Positions 20,206 through 29,645 of a stretch of 31,685 nucleotides of DNA are shown in pieces. Each line of letters begins with the position of its first letter. Position 1 is the first letter of the stretch. The notes beneath the pieces were generated by a model, which ran no database searches, was not told where the DNA came from, and saw only the letters and a program-made list of their open reading frames with translations. This DNA is from Haplomitrium mnioides (Eukaryota; Marchantiophyta; Haplomitriopsida; Calobryales). The DNA lies in the NCBI GenBank assembly GCA_049999725.1, contig JBNGIS010033746.1:1-31685 (forward strand). Direction: 5' to 3'. The position numbers and the translations under genes are program-made.

Positions 20206-20694
20206 GCTTATGACCTTTAGTCATGAAGATCAAGGATTGCAAAGACAATTACTTATTTTTAAAACAAATGCCTGATTTTGTCTAAATGTCATACAAGTAA
20301 TGGTAGGAGCATATTATATCAGAAGCTGACATCACTTCTTAGCTTTTGAGGCTGACATCATTTTTCAGACAAATCTTCATGACACAACAAGAGGACGCAA
20401 CAGTACAACTATGAGGACACAACAACACCGCACAACAATACTATGAATTTGCTTTACTTTGAAAGCAAGAAATTTTGACAAATTTTTGACATTATGATTA
20501 CTTACACACACTCCACACTATTACTACATTATATTCCACCTATCAAAGTATGTGGTGGCACTCTTTCCCTCAAAAGAAAGTGGGAGGGTTTTAACAAGAC
20601 CACACATAGAATAGGATCTGGATTTGGACTCACATAGAATATATAGTCCTTTTAATGTGGCTGATTATTAGAAGAAGAATCAGCCAATGGGGAG
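20206..20694 (+). other. Copia-B 3' non-coding remainder and polypurine tract
   Basis: This is the Copia-B sequence to the right of Gypsy-C. It carries no protein. At 20561-20602 it has the ctctttccct...gggttttaacaagacc motif that also sits before the right LTR of Copia-A (27282-27321) and resembles the conserved ctctttttccctt/ggttttaa(c/t)gagg motif found upstream of 3' LTRs in many plant copia elements. The purine tract ccaatggggag at 20684-20694 abuts the LTR and would prime plus-strand synthesis. Confidence 0.75.
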
Positions 20695-20811
20695 TGCTAT
20701 AGGGACATATAGGGACATATATATAAACCCTATGTAAGTAGTCATCCACGGATTCATTCATTCATACTCTCACCTTTGGAGACTCCCGTGTGCGGTGCTT
20801 ATGTGACAACA
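20695..20811 (+). repeat. 3' LTR of Copia-B (117 bp)
   Basis: It starts tgctatagggaca and ends gacaaca. A 10-bp unit (atagggacat) is doubled near its start, absent from the left LTR. The TATA-like tatatataaa is at 20718-20727. The target duplication aattt follows at 20812-20816. Confidence 0.92.
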
Positions 20812-20816
20812 AATTT
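20812..20816. repeat. Target-site duplication of Copia-B, right copy
   Basis: The pentamer aattt is identical to 1328-1332. Copia-A sequence resumes at 20817. Confidence 0.9.
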
Positions 20817-21490
20817 CTATATCTTTTTATTGCGAATTTAAAAAATTGAAGACTTCAAGATAAAATCTTACATATATCTTGAGTTTTTCTAAGAAAACTA
20901 ACTATCTAACTTTCAATTATAATCTTTTTAATCCTCTATTTTAGTTTCTAAAATTTTCTAGTTTCATCTGCAAACTAGTTATGTTTATCTATTTGCTGAA
21001 TGGAACCAAACTAAACTAAAATTAACTCTAGAATTTTTTTCCTTCTAATGAGCATACTCATTTATGCTTTTTCCTCTAGCCAGCATGTCTAATCTACGTG
21101 CTTAATATCTTCCTCTAGTCAAAAATTCATTTTTGTTTTCTACTTTCAAGATAACTAAAACATACAAATTAACTAAGTATAGAAACTGAATAGAAAAGAT
21201 CTCTTCATACATTACAAGTAACATTTTATAGAAACAGGAGAATATAGAAACTACAGAATACAACAACAAGATCATCCTTGTTTTCTCATCCACACTTATT
21301 AGGTTTATACAACCTGGTTCAATTATCTTTATCCACCATAGTTCTTCTAGGAGATGCCACCCCTGTTTTTCATTTCAAACAATATTAGAAACTCTACCTA
21401 TCCTTCAACTCATTAAAATCAAACAATCTAATCCACCTAATACAGAGGTTACCTTGAACATTTGACATTCTATATAACATGAACACTATA
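20817..21490 (+). other. Copia-A leader, second part
   Basis: AT-rich leader that continues 1093-1332 and leads to gag. No domain is seen in any frame and no RNA gene is recognised. The leader totals about 0.9 kb, half that of Copia-B, and has no counterpart of the Copia-B pyrimidine array. Confidence 0.55.
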
Positions 21491-22410
21491 GAAAAGCTCA
21501 ACTTCAAGGAGTTAGCCCTAATTACCTTTCATGGAGCCTTGATGTAGAGGCTCACCTTGCTACTAAAAGCTTTGAAGACACCATTCTTACAGATGAAGGT
21601 CCTAACCTACAAGACAAAGCCAATGCATTAGTTTTTATGAGACACCATTTGGCAGAATCCCTCAAAACATAGTATCTCAATGAATATAATCCCAGACGTT
21701 TATGGGATGAGTTAAAAACAAAATTTGATCACATGCGAATCATCTCTTTACCTGCTGCTCATCACGATTGGATCAATCTACGAGTTCAAGATTACCAAAC
21801 AGTGGTAGAATATAACAGCGAGCTATTTTGTATCGTATCCTAACTTGATGTTGGCGGATCTTCAGTAGATGAATTAAAAAAACCTTATCTACATTTCATG
21901 CCACCAATTTGGTGTTAGCAGCACAATATAGAAACATGAATTTCAATCAATACTCACAACTTATTGCTCACATATTGGTAGTTGAAGAACATCAAATTTT
22001 ATTTTTAGAAAATTCTAAATTGAGACCACCTAAAACCCTGCCGATTCCAACACCACCTGCCATGCCAACAACATACAATATCAATTCAAATCGGAGAAAC
22101 GTCAAGGGAAGAGCTTATATAGGGGAAGAGGTGGACGTTTCTCAGGCAGAGGAAGAAATTCCTCCTTTAGAGGGAGAAATATAAGCCAAATACAGAATAC
22201 CCTAGATGGCAGAATAGAAATATTTACCAGGAAAGAGGTCGAGGAAGAAATACCTCTAGAACTCCATTCAATAGGAATGTGAGCTCCTTGAAATGTCATC
22301 GATGTGGAACTTTAGGACATATTAGAAGAGAATGTCATGTACATGCACATTTGGCCAGACTATACACAAGTCAAGTAAACAATGCAATGACAAAAACACA
22401 AGGAAATTTC
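21491..22410 (+). pseudogene. gag: Copia-A gag
   Basis: The N-terminus is weakly kept (a start at 21480 is out of frame). Clear Gag then reads NYLSWSLDVEAHLATKS, ALVFMRHHLAESLKT, LWDELKTKFDHM, HHDWINLRVQDYQTVVEYN. Stops fall at about 21672 and 21841. A frame change before 21909 leads to LAAQYRNMNFNQYS and VEEHQILFLEN. Another gives an Arg/Gly-rich region (RGGRFSGRGRNSSFRGR near 22124-22175, then RGRGRNTSR). An intact CCHC knuckle, CHRCGTLGHIRREC, is at 22294-22335. The layout matches Copia-B Gag throughout. Confidence 0.87.
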
Positions 22411-22745
22411 TTGGAAATAAATCAAGATCTTACACAGTACATAAGTGTAGCAATCTTACTAGAATATCATATTGTTGGGTATGTAAATGAAATGCTTCCT
22501 ATGAATGAACCAGTAACCTGGATCATAGACAGTGACACGTCACACTTTATCTTAAGAAGTAAGAAATACTTTTCATCTATTATACCATCCAATAGAGCTA
22601 TAACTACCATAACAGGCCAAAAACAGATAGAGAAAGGCCACGGACTAGCCACAGTTATACTTTCCAGAGGCACAATTATCAATATCGTCAATGCAATATA
22701 TGCATCTACAACCACACGCAACTTGATTAGCTTTCAAGATATTTG
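22411..22745 (+). pseudogene. pol (PR): Copia-A protease
   Basis: It lies in the same open frame as the zinc knuckle (22279-22745), so gag and pro are joined as is usual for copia. The active site reads WIIDSDTSHFIL, with D-S-D at 22528-22536 where D-S/T-G is expected, so it is inactive. AITTITG, EKGHGLATVIL and TRNLIS follow. The orientation here is normal, which is what shows the corresponding Copia-B piece to be inverted. A stop at 22744 ends the frame before the integrase. Confidence 0.85.
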
Positions 22746-22899
22746 AGCGAATCAATTACACATAAATACTGATAATCAACAACAAGTAGAAGTCCTAAAC
22801 ATTACTTAGAGAGACTCACATGGTACACATATAAAAGAAATATTACTTGCACAACCCACTGGTCTGTATGTGACACAAATACTTAGCCGAGCAAACTGT

Positions 22900-24342
22900 C
22901 CTAGGCATTACAACATTATGGCATAATAGATTGGAACACCCACGAACCACTATATACAGAAGAATCCTTCACAACTCAGTTGGCATACCACCAACTACAC
23001 GTACACAAGTCATGAAAGGACCATGTATAGCCTACTCACAAGGAAAATTTTCTACACATCCAGCCATATCAAAAATGATCCATACCATTTTCACATTCTT
23101 TGAGCAATTAAATGCCAATGTCTATGCTCCCATTGAACCATCTAGTGGACCATTTAGATTTTTCCTAGTTGTAATTAACTCTTTCACTAAATGGTCACAG
23201 GTCTCCCTATTGTTGACTTGAAATTTGGTTTTTGCACGCCTTCTAGCAAATATCCTTAAATTGATAGCACAGTTTCCAAAAGATCCAATTAAGATGTTAC
23301 GCGTTGATGGAGCAGGAGAATTCACTTCCAAAATGTTTAATAATTTTTGTCTCATATCAACCATAGAAGCCTAATACCCAGTTTCATATGTACAATTTCA
23401 GAATGGTATAGCAAAATCTATTATAAAAAGACTGCAACTTATAGCCCATCCATTGTTAATGCATTCACAACTCCCAGCTACTGTATGAGGTCATGCAATA
23501 CTCCACGCAACTGCACTCTTAAAATACAAACTTCTACTTTCAATTCGTTTTCCCCACATCATCTAGCATTTGGTTTACCTCCAGATGTTTCACATCTACG
23601 AACCTTTGGATGCCAAGTCCTAGTTCCAATTTTGGGTCCTAAATGTACAAAAATGGGCCCCCAATGGCAGAAAGAGATATATATTGGTTTTGAATCTCCA
23701 TCCATAATCTGATTCTTAGAACCAACTAATGGAGATGTTTATAGAGCAAGATTCCAAGACTACCATTTCTTTGAAGATATAAATTTATCTTTAGTACTTG
23801 AACAGAGTTCAGAGACTGTCCATAATCTTCAACTAATCTAGAAAACCAATGATACATTTTTGAATGATCCTCGCACCCGACAAACAAAGGTTGAGGTTCA
23901 ACGTATCTTGTATCTACATCAAACCTTAGAGAAACTACCTGATGCATTCAATGACATTGCAAATGTATCACGATCACATGTTGATGCAGTTAATGTCCTT
24001 GCAATGGTGCAACCTTCTAAAAGTATGGTCGTAGACACCATGCCAAGGACTAAGAGAGATTTCCCTCCAGGATCTAAATATATTCATCCTAAACAAGGAC
24101 AAAATCTGATACATATACAAAAACCAACTCCTATTCATACACATGTTGAACCTGTAATACTCTCTTCCAAAGACAATGAGGAAATTTCAATTCAATATAT
24201 GCATACAAGGAAGGTGTGGTCCAAAGAAAATACTACCATAGATGATCATTTTGCATTTTTAATATCCCAAGAAATTGGCGGTGATAGCCCTAATCCACTT
24301 ACAGTGCAAGAAGCGCAAAAGAGAACTAATTGGCCAAAATAG
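22900..24342 (+). pseudogene. pol (IN): Copia-A integrase and linker
   Basis: Seen in order: LWHNRLEHP near 22918 (zinc-module His residues) and GPCIAYSQGK near 23010 (second Cys of C-x2-C is Tyr). In the core NANVYAPI near 23110 has Asn for the first catalytic Asp, MLRVDGAGEF near 23295 has the second Asp, and NGIAKSIIKR near 23402 has Lys for the catalytic Glu. LRTFGCQVLVPILGP, TKMGPQWQKEIYIGFES and FLEP follow to about 23730. The linker 23860-24342 (LHQTLEKLPDAFNDIA, SRSHVDAVN, PRTKRDFPPGSK) aligns with the Copia-B linker. Stops near 23219, 23372 and 23486, and frame changes, break it. Two of three catalytic residues are lost. Confidence 0.87.
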
Positions 24343-24344
24343 GA

Positions 24345-25590
24345 GGAGGCCATTAATTCTGAACTAGATTCACTTATAAAGAGACAAGTTTTTGGCCCCA
24401 TAATATCTGCACCAGCAAATGCAAATTTTTCTTTGTGAAGAAAAGAAATGCACAAGGCAAAGTGGTCAAATACAAAGCTAGACTAGTTGCAAAGGGCTAT
24501 ACCCAAATTTATGGTCGAGATTATGACTTAACATACTCACCAATGATGGATGCCATAGCACAAAGATACCTGATTGCTTTTGCATTGATTAATAAGCTAG
24601 TCATGCATATGATGGATGTCGTGATTGCCTATCTATATGGCATAATGGACACTGAAGTTTATATGGCAGTGCTCTCCGAACTACTCAAACGAGTAGTATT
24701 TCACATTCAAGGATAGAAATAAAAAACAAATAATGTTGACTTACTTGCTGGAATTTAGAAAATAACATATCTGAGCAAAGGAGGACCTTATGTCCCACAT
24801 GCTAAGAGCATAATAAGCCATATCCATCTGCCTTTAGCTGATGGCGTCTCTTAGCCTCTAGTTGACATGACTACTCAGCCTTTAGCTTATGGAAACTCAA
24901 GTGGGACTCCTATTGAGCACTGAAAAGAGCACCAAAAACAGCCATGACCTATAGTCTTGCATTTACATAGTAGGCTTTACACACCAAATCAGCCATAAGC
25001 TGATACAATTCCCAATAGACCTCCTATTGAGCATTGGAAGAGGTCACACATAGAAAATGTGTTACAAGTTATCAAGGACATTGAAAGACATGTATCTAAG
25101 AAAGTCCAGAAAGATAACAAAGGAAAGACCTTTGCAATACAAGTGCTTTTCTCAATCTATGGCTTAAAATAGAGTGGCAGAATCTGGTATAAGAGATTCA
25201 TGGCTGAGATGCTTGCCTTAAACTTCATTAATGAAGATATCGCCCCATGTCTATTCCTCAAAAAAGAGGACTAGGAATTTCTTATTTTGTCTATGTATGT
25301 GGATGATATAACTATCCTTGGAACTCCATCCTTGATTAAAAAAACAATATCCATACTAAAAACAGTTTTTTGATATAAAGAACATTGGTCAACCAAGTTA
25401 TTGTCTTGGCATACAATATGAATACTTACCCAATGGTATCTTGATCCATCAATCATTCTATATGAAGAAAATTCTGCAACAATTTAGTATGCTTAGCTCA
25501 CACTGAGTGAGTACTCCTATGGATTTGCAAACTCTTGATATATCAAAGGACATGTTTACAAAGCAAAGAGAAAACAAACCCACCTTAGGA
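24345..25590 (+). pseudogene. pol (RT): Copia-A reverse transcriptase with decayed insert
   Basis: NSELDSLIKRQVFGP near 24357 opens the domain. VVKYKARLVAKGYTQ near 24460, TYSPMMDAI and MMDVVIAYLYG (motif A Asp) follow, up to VVFHIQG near 24697-24714. A TAG then opens an insert of about 420 bp (24715-25130). RT resumes at FAIQVLFSIYGLK near 25132 with an intact YVDD at 25297-25308. A frameshift in a T run near 25368 precedes FDIKNIGQPSYCLG and HQSFYMKKIL. RT then continues to STPMDLQTLD near 25508. Stops lie at about 25170 and 25272, and a TGA near 25504. Confidence 0.85.
24715..25130 (+). repeat. Decayed repeat insert in Copia-A RT
   Basis: It lies between FHIQG and FAIQV, the same place as the Copia-B array. 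Units related to the Copia-B repeat are still visible: gaggaccttatgtcccacat (GPYVPH), gggactcctattgagcac and agacctcctattgagcat (PPIEH, compare PPIPH in Copia-B), and three versions of cctttagctgatgg (PLADG/PLAYG). There are many stops, so the frame is lost. It is shorter than the Copia-B insert (about 420 against 745 bp). Confidence 0.65.
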
Positions 25591-26316
25591 TCTAAAAAAC
25601 CCTATCTATTCGCAATAGGAGCACTGTTATATTTGGCCAACCAGACTAGGCCAAATATTAGCTTTGCAGTAAGCCTTCTAGCAAGGCACAACTCTCAACC
25701 AACCATTCAACATTAGAACAGTGTGAAAAGAGTTTTCATGTACCTACAGGGAACTATCGATATGGGTTTGTATTTTCCCAAAGATTTGAGTACCACCATT
25801 ACTGGTTATGCAGACGCAAGATATTTGTCTGATCCTGAAGGTGCTAGATCCCAAACAGGATATGTGTTTCTACAAGATATAATAGTTATTTCTTGCAAAA
25901 GCATTAAGCAGTCTCTGATGGCTACGTCCTCAAACCACGAAGAGATCATTTCTTTATATGAAGCCACCAGGGAGTGTATATGGCTCAGAAATATGATTGA
26001 GCACATTCACAAGAATACAGGCTTACCAATCCCTATAGAACCTACAATTATATATGAGGATAACAAGCCATGTGTGGATCAAATAGCATAGGTCTTTATC
26101 AAAGGACACAAAATCAAACATATCGGTCCAAAATTATTCTACACCCATGAGCAACATAGGGATAAGATCAAAGTTGAATGGATCCCCACAACCCAGAACA
26201 GAGCAGATCTATTCACTAAACCTTTGCCACCATCCATTCATAGAGATCATACCCTAGGCATTGGATTGAGGAAATTATCTACACTATTGACTCAAGAACT
26301 AGAAGATCATAAATAG
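25590..26316 (+). pseudogene. pol (RH): Copia-A RT end and RNase H
   Basis: PYLFAIGALLYLANQTRPNISF near 25600 closes the RT connection. RVFMYLQGTIDMGLYFP, then YADARYLSDPEGARSQTGY with the first Asp, SSNHEEIISLYEATREC with the Glu, and IIYEDNKP follow. After a TAG at 26089, HIGPKLFYTHEQH and ADLFTKPLPP lead to a natural stop near 26314. It is nearly one open frame, with stops only at about 25714 and 26089, and is the best preserved part of Copia-A. Confidence 0.9.
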
Positions 26317-27406
26317 CATTTTCTAATAAAGATTACTTATCTTTTTTTTTTAGTATACTATTGATGAAGTACAGCACTCTATCTCCCAGCATCAATAGTT
26401 GATCCTCTACACCAGTCCAATTTGCATCCAAGTCATCAAGAAGAAGCTCAAGACAAGCTGCACCAACAAATTTCTAAGAATTCAGATGCAGTTCCTATGA
26501 AGACAACTACCAGGTCATATTTCATAGATACAACCAGAGGCTCCTTTTTCACTACTCATGTACTGAAGAACACAGAGGGTCCTTATCTATATTTTGCAGA
26601 AGATTGACATTATTGTTGCATACTTTCACCACAACCAGTTCTTCAGCTCGCAACACCACATTTTTGACTCTATTTAGCTAGAGTTCTACTTCAAAGCACT
26701 TCTGTTATTTCTTGCATACAAAGGCATTTGAAGATCCAGCAGTGCATTCAAAGACCTATTCTACTACCATCAATACATTCAACACTGCCGACAACTCGTC
26801 GCATACCAGCGATTCAGGGGGAGCCTATTCGAACAATGTATTCGTCACCAAAACCAAAGCATATATAATTCATCACTGACGAGCATCATTTGCAAACCAT
26901 ATTCATCATTGCATAGCTCCATTTCATTTGCAGCATATATACAGCATTCGACGCCATCGTTGCAACACTCAACGCCATTTGATGCAACATCATTCTTCAC
27001 CTTACAGATTTATGCAGCTCCTTTTGACAATCACCATAGACTATTTTTTCTCTTTCAACTGAACCCCTTCACGAATGCAAGTGCGAAAAAATCTAGTTTC
27101 TATATGAAAACCTAATTTTCAAAAATATTACTAAAAAATGAGTATAGAAAAAATTGAAATTTATATCTATACTTTTATCCCTATTTAGGTATTTTATCCA
27201 TCTCTACAATATAAGTAGAGCAAACTTTTACAAATTTTTTTAAAATTTTTATGACCCAATTTATATGTACGGGTTGTGGAGCTCTTTCCCTTAGAGAACG
27301 AAGAAGGGTTTTAATGAGACCAAACCCAATTGATGAGGATCATACTAGGGTTGGCACTCACTCTACATTATGGTTGATGTTTTCCCCTACATCAACCAAG
27401 GCGGAG
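26317..27406 (+). other. Copia-A 3' non-coding region with polypurine tracts
   Basis: About 1.1 kb with no supported protein; a 61-codon ORF at 26422 has no match to the Copia-B region. It holds a strong purine run, aggggga(g), at 26816-26823, 580 bp before the LTR; the conserved ctctttccctt...gggttttaatgagacc motif at 27282-27321; and the terminal purine tract ccaaggcggag at 27396-27406 abutting the LTR. Confidence 0.7.
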
Positions 27407-27582
27407 TGTTTTAATCTTGTCCAACTCTACTTGGCTAAACTAAACTCTAGTTAAGTTAGCACAATAGGTAGTTAGGATTGCCTTTATTCATATATACCCA
27501 TTTGTATCTTTAACCAGATAATAAGATACATCCATGTGTATGGAGATTGGAGAAGAAACTTTGTTGCCTACATTTCACAATA
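27407..27582 (+). repeat. 3' LTR of Copia-A (176 bp)
   Basis: It starts tgttttaatct and ends cacaata, gapless against 917-1092 with 16 differences. The terminal dinucleotide is TA, as in the left copy. The purine tract lies directly upstream and the target duplication ttatg directly downstream. Confidence 0.93.
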
Positions 27583-27587
27583 TTATG
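27583..27587. repeat. Target-site duplication of Copia-A, right copy
   Basis: The pentamer ttatg is identical to 912-916. Host flank resumes at 27588. Confidence 0.9.
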
Positions 27588-28319
27588 TAGTTTTTTTCTA
27601 AGAGTTGTTTTTGTATATCTTCTCTACGCCTAATAAAAATTGTTGCAAAATAAAAATCAAACATGTTCTTGCCTAATGAACTAGTGTGTTTGTTGTGAAG
27701 TTGAGAGCTGGTGAATGAACTATTACCACATAGGAACTACTAAAAACTCAATGAAGTTTAGAAAATTAAAAGAGGTACAAAACACTTACTTTTTAGAGAC
27801 ATTGCAAAAGGAATGTTTAAGTTGAAGTTAATTTGTTGACTTGAAATTTGAAAATGTTGTTATGGTTTTGGCTTATCAAAATGCTCATAGATTTGATACT
27901 TGTATGTCCATTATTTTTGGAAGCATGATAGCAAAAAACAAACCTAAAAATATTTTTAAATAGTTTAGATGTAACAACATTTGTTGGTTAACTTTGGTTA
28001 GCTTAAACATTGTTGATAGTATATTTTGAAAGGTATTATTGAAACAAAACATTAACCATTTTTTTGGTTGAATTTTAGTTAGAAAAATAGTTGCAAGCAA
28101 AAACATTGTTGAACCAGTAAGTTTGATTTTTTTTTATTTTTTTTTGTTGCTTTCAACTTTTTCGTTGAATACTATTTGACAAGATGTTTGAGGTTATGAT
28201 TTTAACATTTTAAAAGTATGAAATTGGGTTCTTTTTTAGCCAATGTTTTACAAGATAGAAAGTTTAGGACTTTTTTAGATGGTTTTTAACATGTTGTTAC
28301 TAAAATATAACTACAAGTG
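27588..28319. other. AT-rich flank, no gene seen
   Basis: Rich in T and A runs. A 73-codon reverse-strand ORF (27885-28106) has no recognisable domain. It should contain the rest of the integrase core if the relic to the right were complete, but no SDRD or HPQ-type motif is seen, so that relic is truncated or unrecognisable here. Confidence 0.5.
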
Positions 28320-28720
28320 TTATCGAGGAAAATAGAAACCACAAAATGAAAATGTGAAAATTGTTCTCATCTTGTCAATTATTGTGTTGAATGTAGTATA
28401 GCCTTTAGGAGTAGATGGAAGAGAAGTAACAAGATCCAAAGCTACATGTTTCCAATGAGTAGTAGAAATTTGTTGTGGATGTGGAAGACAAGCAATGTTT
28501 TTATTGAACACTTTGCTTTGTTGAAAACTTTGACATGAACAAACAAATGTTCAAACATCTTTTGCTAGGTTTGGCCACCATTTAGTGCATTGAAAGAGAT
28601 TCTTATCGTCTCCAACATGCCTTGAGATTCGAATGTCATGTGCTTTATGAAAGCGCTCTTGGTGAAGAAAATAATATTGTCGCATATACATTGCTAATAG
28701 TGACAAAGTATACCATCTCA
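28320..28720 (-). pseudogene. Reverse-strand Ty3/gypsy integrase relic
   Basis: Read on the - strand from about 28720: HDIRISRHVGDDKNLFQ, then TKWWPNLAKDV, a stop, then FVCSCQSFQQSK, matching the H-x-H and C-x2-C zinc module with the WWP signature of gypsy integrases. LPHPQQISTTHWKHVALDLV, then TSLPSTPKGYTTFNTIIDKM, match the start of the catalytic core, with the first Asp in LDLV. The match ends near 28320. The wording is closer to chromovirus-type elements than to Gypsy-C. It predates Copia-A or is independent of it. Two stops are seen in the zinc module. Confidence 0.72.
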
Positions 28721-28861
28721 AATATAAAAAATGGTGTACTCACTATGTTTTATTGCTAGTCAAGCTCAAACAAAACATATTTTTATTATAAGAGATAATA
28801 CTCAATGAGTTAATATGTGTAAGAGTGCATGGAGAATAGTTTGGAATCTGTTTGACTTACA

Positions 28862-29245
28862 TTACAACTTTTGTCTCCCTCGAGTGGTATTTTCAAGCTT
28901 TAAGTAAAGAAGTTTTTGTAGCTTTTGAACCCAATCGACCAATATCTTATTCAAAACACTAACTATCAAGTTGAAGTCATTGTGTATATTGGTATAGTTG
29001 AGAAAGACCTTTGAATTTTTAAGTGTACTATTGAAAACTAAATAGTCTACCATATGAAAAAAGGAGATAAAATAATTATTGTCATGGTTTTTGAGCACTT
29101 CAAAAAAATAAGGCAATTTAGTTTTTTTACTCATTATTTCAATAACAACTCCAAGATACTTCAATAGCTCTAAGTAGCATTTATCATATTTTTCTATATG
29201 ACAAATACAATTATTTATTGTTAGTTTATGTTTTTTTTTCTTCAC
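28862..29245 (-). other. Unexplained 127-codon ORF
   Basis: An open frame of 127 codons in very AT-rich DNA, Lys/Leu/Asn-rich, with no domain I recognise. It lies about 140 bp upstream, on the same strand, of the gypsy integrase relic. It does not read as RNase H or RT, which would be expected there. It may be chance or a remnant of an unrecognised gene. No promoter or splice context is visible. Confidence 0.2.
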
Positions 29246-29284
29246 TTGTTAAGTCCACAACTCGCTTTGCCTCAAAGCCTTAAA

Positions 29285-29645
29285 GCATCAACAATACCCA
29301 TACATTATTTGCTTCACTATGATTTTCTTAGTAGCAAAAAAGGAACCTTCAAACCAAAACCATGCATTGTTATATAGTCATCAATTAGCACAAACTACAA
29401 CTTAACAACATAATGTAGAAACTTTGACTTTATTGAGTAACAAATAGAGTCTCAATAAGAATTAATGTTGAACAACCCACATATGATTGCATTTTCTATG
29501 CCTTGCTTAGTAAGAAATAAAGAACCTCCAAACAAGACCACAAACTTTGTAGAGTAACCAACAATCAACAAAAACTGCAATTTTAATGCATGCACTTTGT
29601 TGAGTAACAAACAAAGTCTCAACAAAAACTACAGTTGAACAATTT
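29285..29645. repeat. Imperfect tandem duplication of about 170-180 bp
   Basis: Two consecutive units share several blocks in the same order: acaa(t)accca(t)a...tttgctt/ttgctt, cttagtagcaaaaaaggaacctt against cttagtaagaaataaagaacctc, then ttgagtaacaaatagagtctcaa against ttgagtaacaaacaaagtctcaa, then gttgaacaa. Block spacings are 167-179 bp, so there are indels between units. Only two copies are visible. Confidence 0.7.

Larger units (their letters stand above)
1333..20811 (+). mobile_element. Copia-B: Ty1/copia element nested in Copia-A
   Basis: A full-length but dead copia element. Its own sequence is 1333-8535 plus 20206-20811, about 7.8 kb. It is delimited by LTRs of 113 and 117 bp and a perfect aattt duplication. 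Domain order is gag, protease, integrase, RT, RNase H. It is related to Copia-A: shared Gag wording, a shared integrase region (GPQRQKGIYIGFES against GPQWQKEIYIGFES), a shared integrase-RT linker and the same unusual RT insert. Integrase and RT stay in one frame from about 4800 to 7775, broken only by nonsense codons, so decay is mild apart from a protease micro-inversion and two frameshifts. Gypsy-C interrupts it 36 bp after the RNase H stop codon. Confidence 0.93.
917..27582 (+). mobile_element. Copia-A: outer Ty1/copia LTR retrotransposon, interrupted
   Basis: A complete but inactive copia element carrying a nested insertion. Its own sequence is 917-1332 plus 20817-27582, about 7.2 kb. 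Evidence is two 176-bp LTRs, a perfect 5-bp target duplication, a primer-site-like sequence directly after the left LTR, a purine tract directly before the right LTR, and domains in copia order: gag with a CCHC knuckle, protease, integrase, reverse transcriptase, RNase H. The copia order (integrase before RT) is plain. Hand comparison of the LTRs gives 16 differences in 176 positions. The integrase has lost two catalytic residues and several nonsense codons break pol, so it cannot transpose on its own. Gag and pol wording resembles the plant copia lineages with an LDGSNYLSW-type Gag; I suspect Ivana/Oryco but cannot confirm it. Confidence 0.93.

Noticed and set aside
26422-26607. 61-codon ORF after Copia-A RNase H as a possible extra gene
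   Set aside because: It has no counterpart in Copia-B, no domain and no initiation context beyond an ATG-like start.
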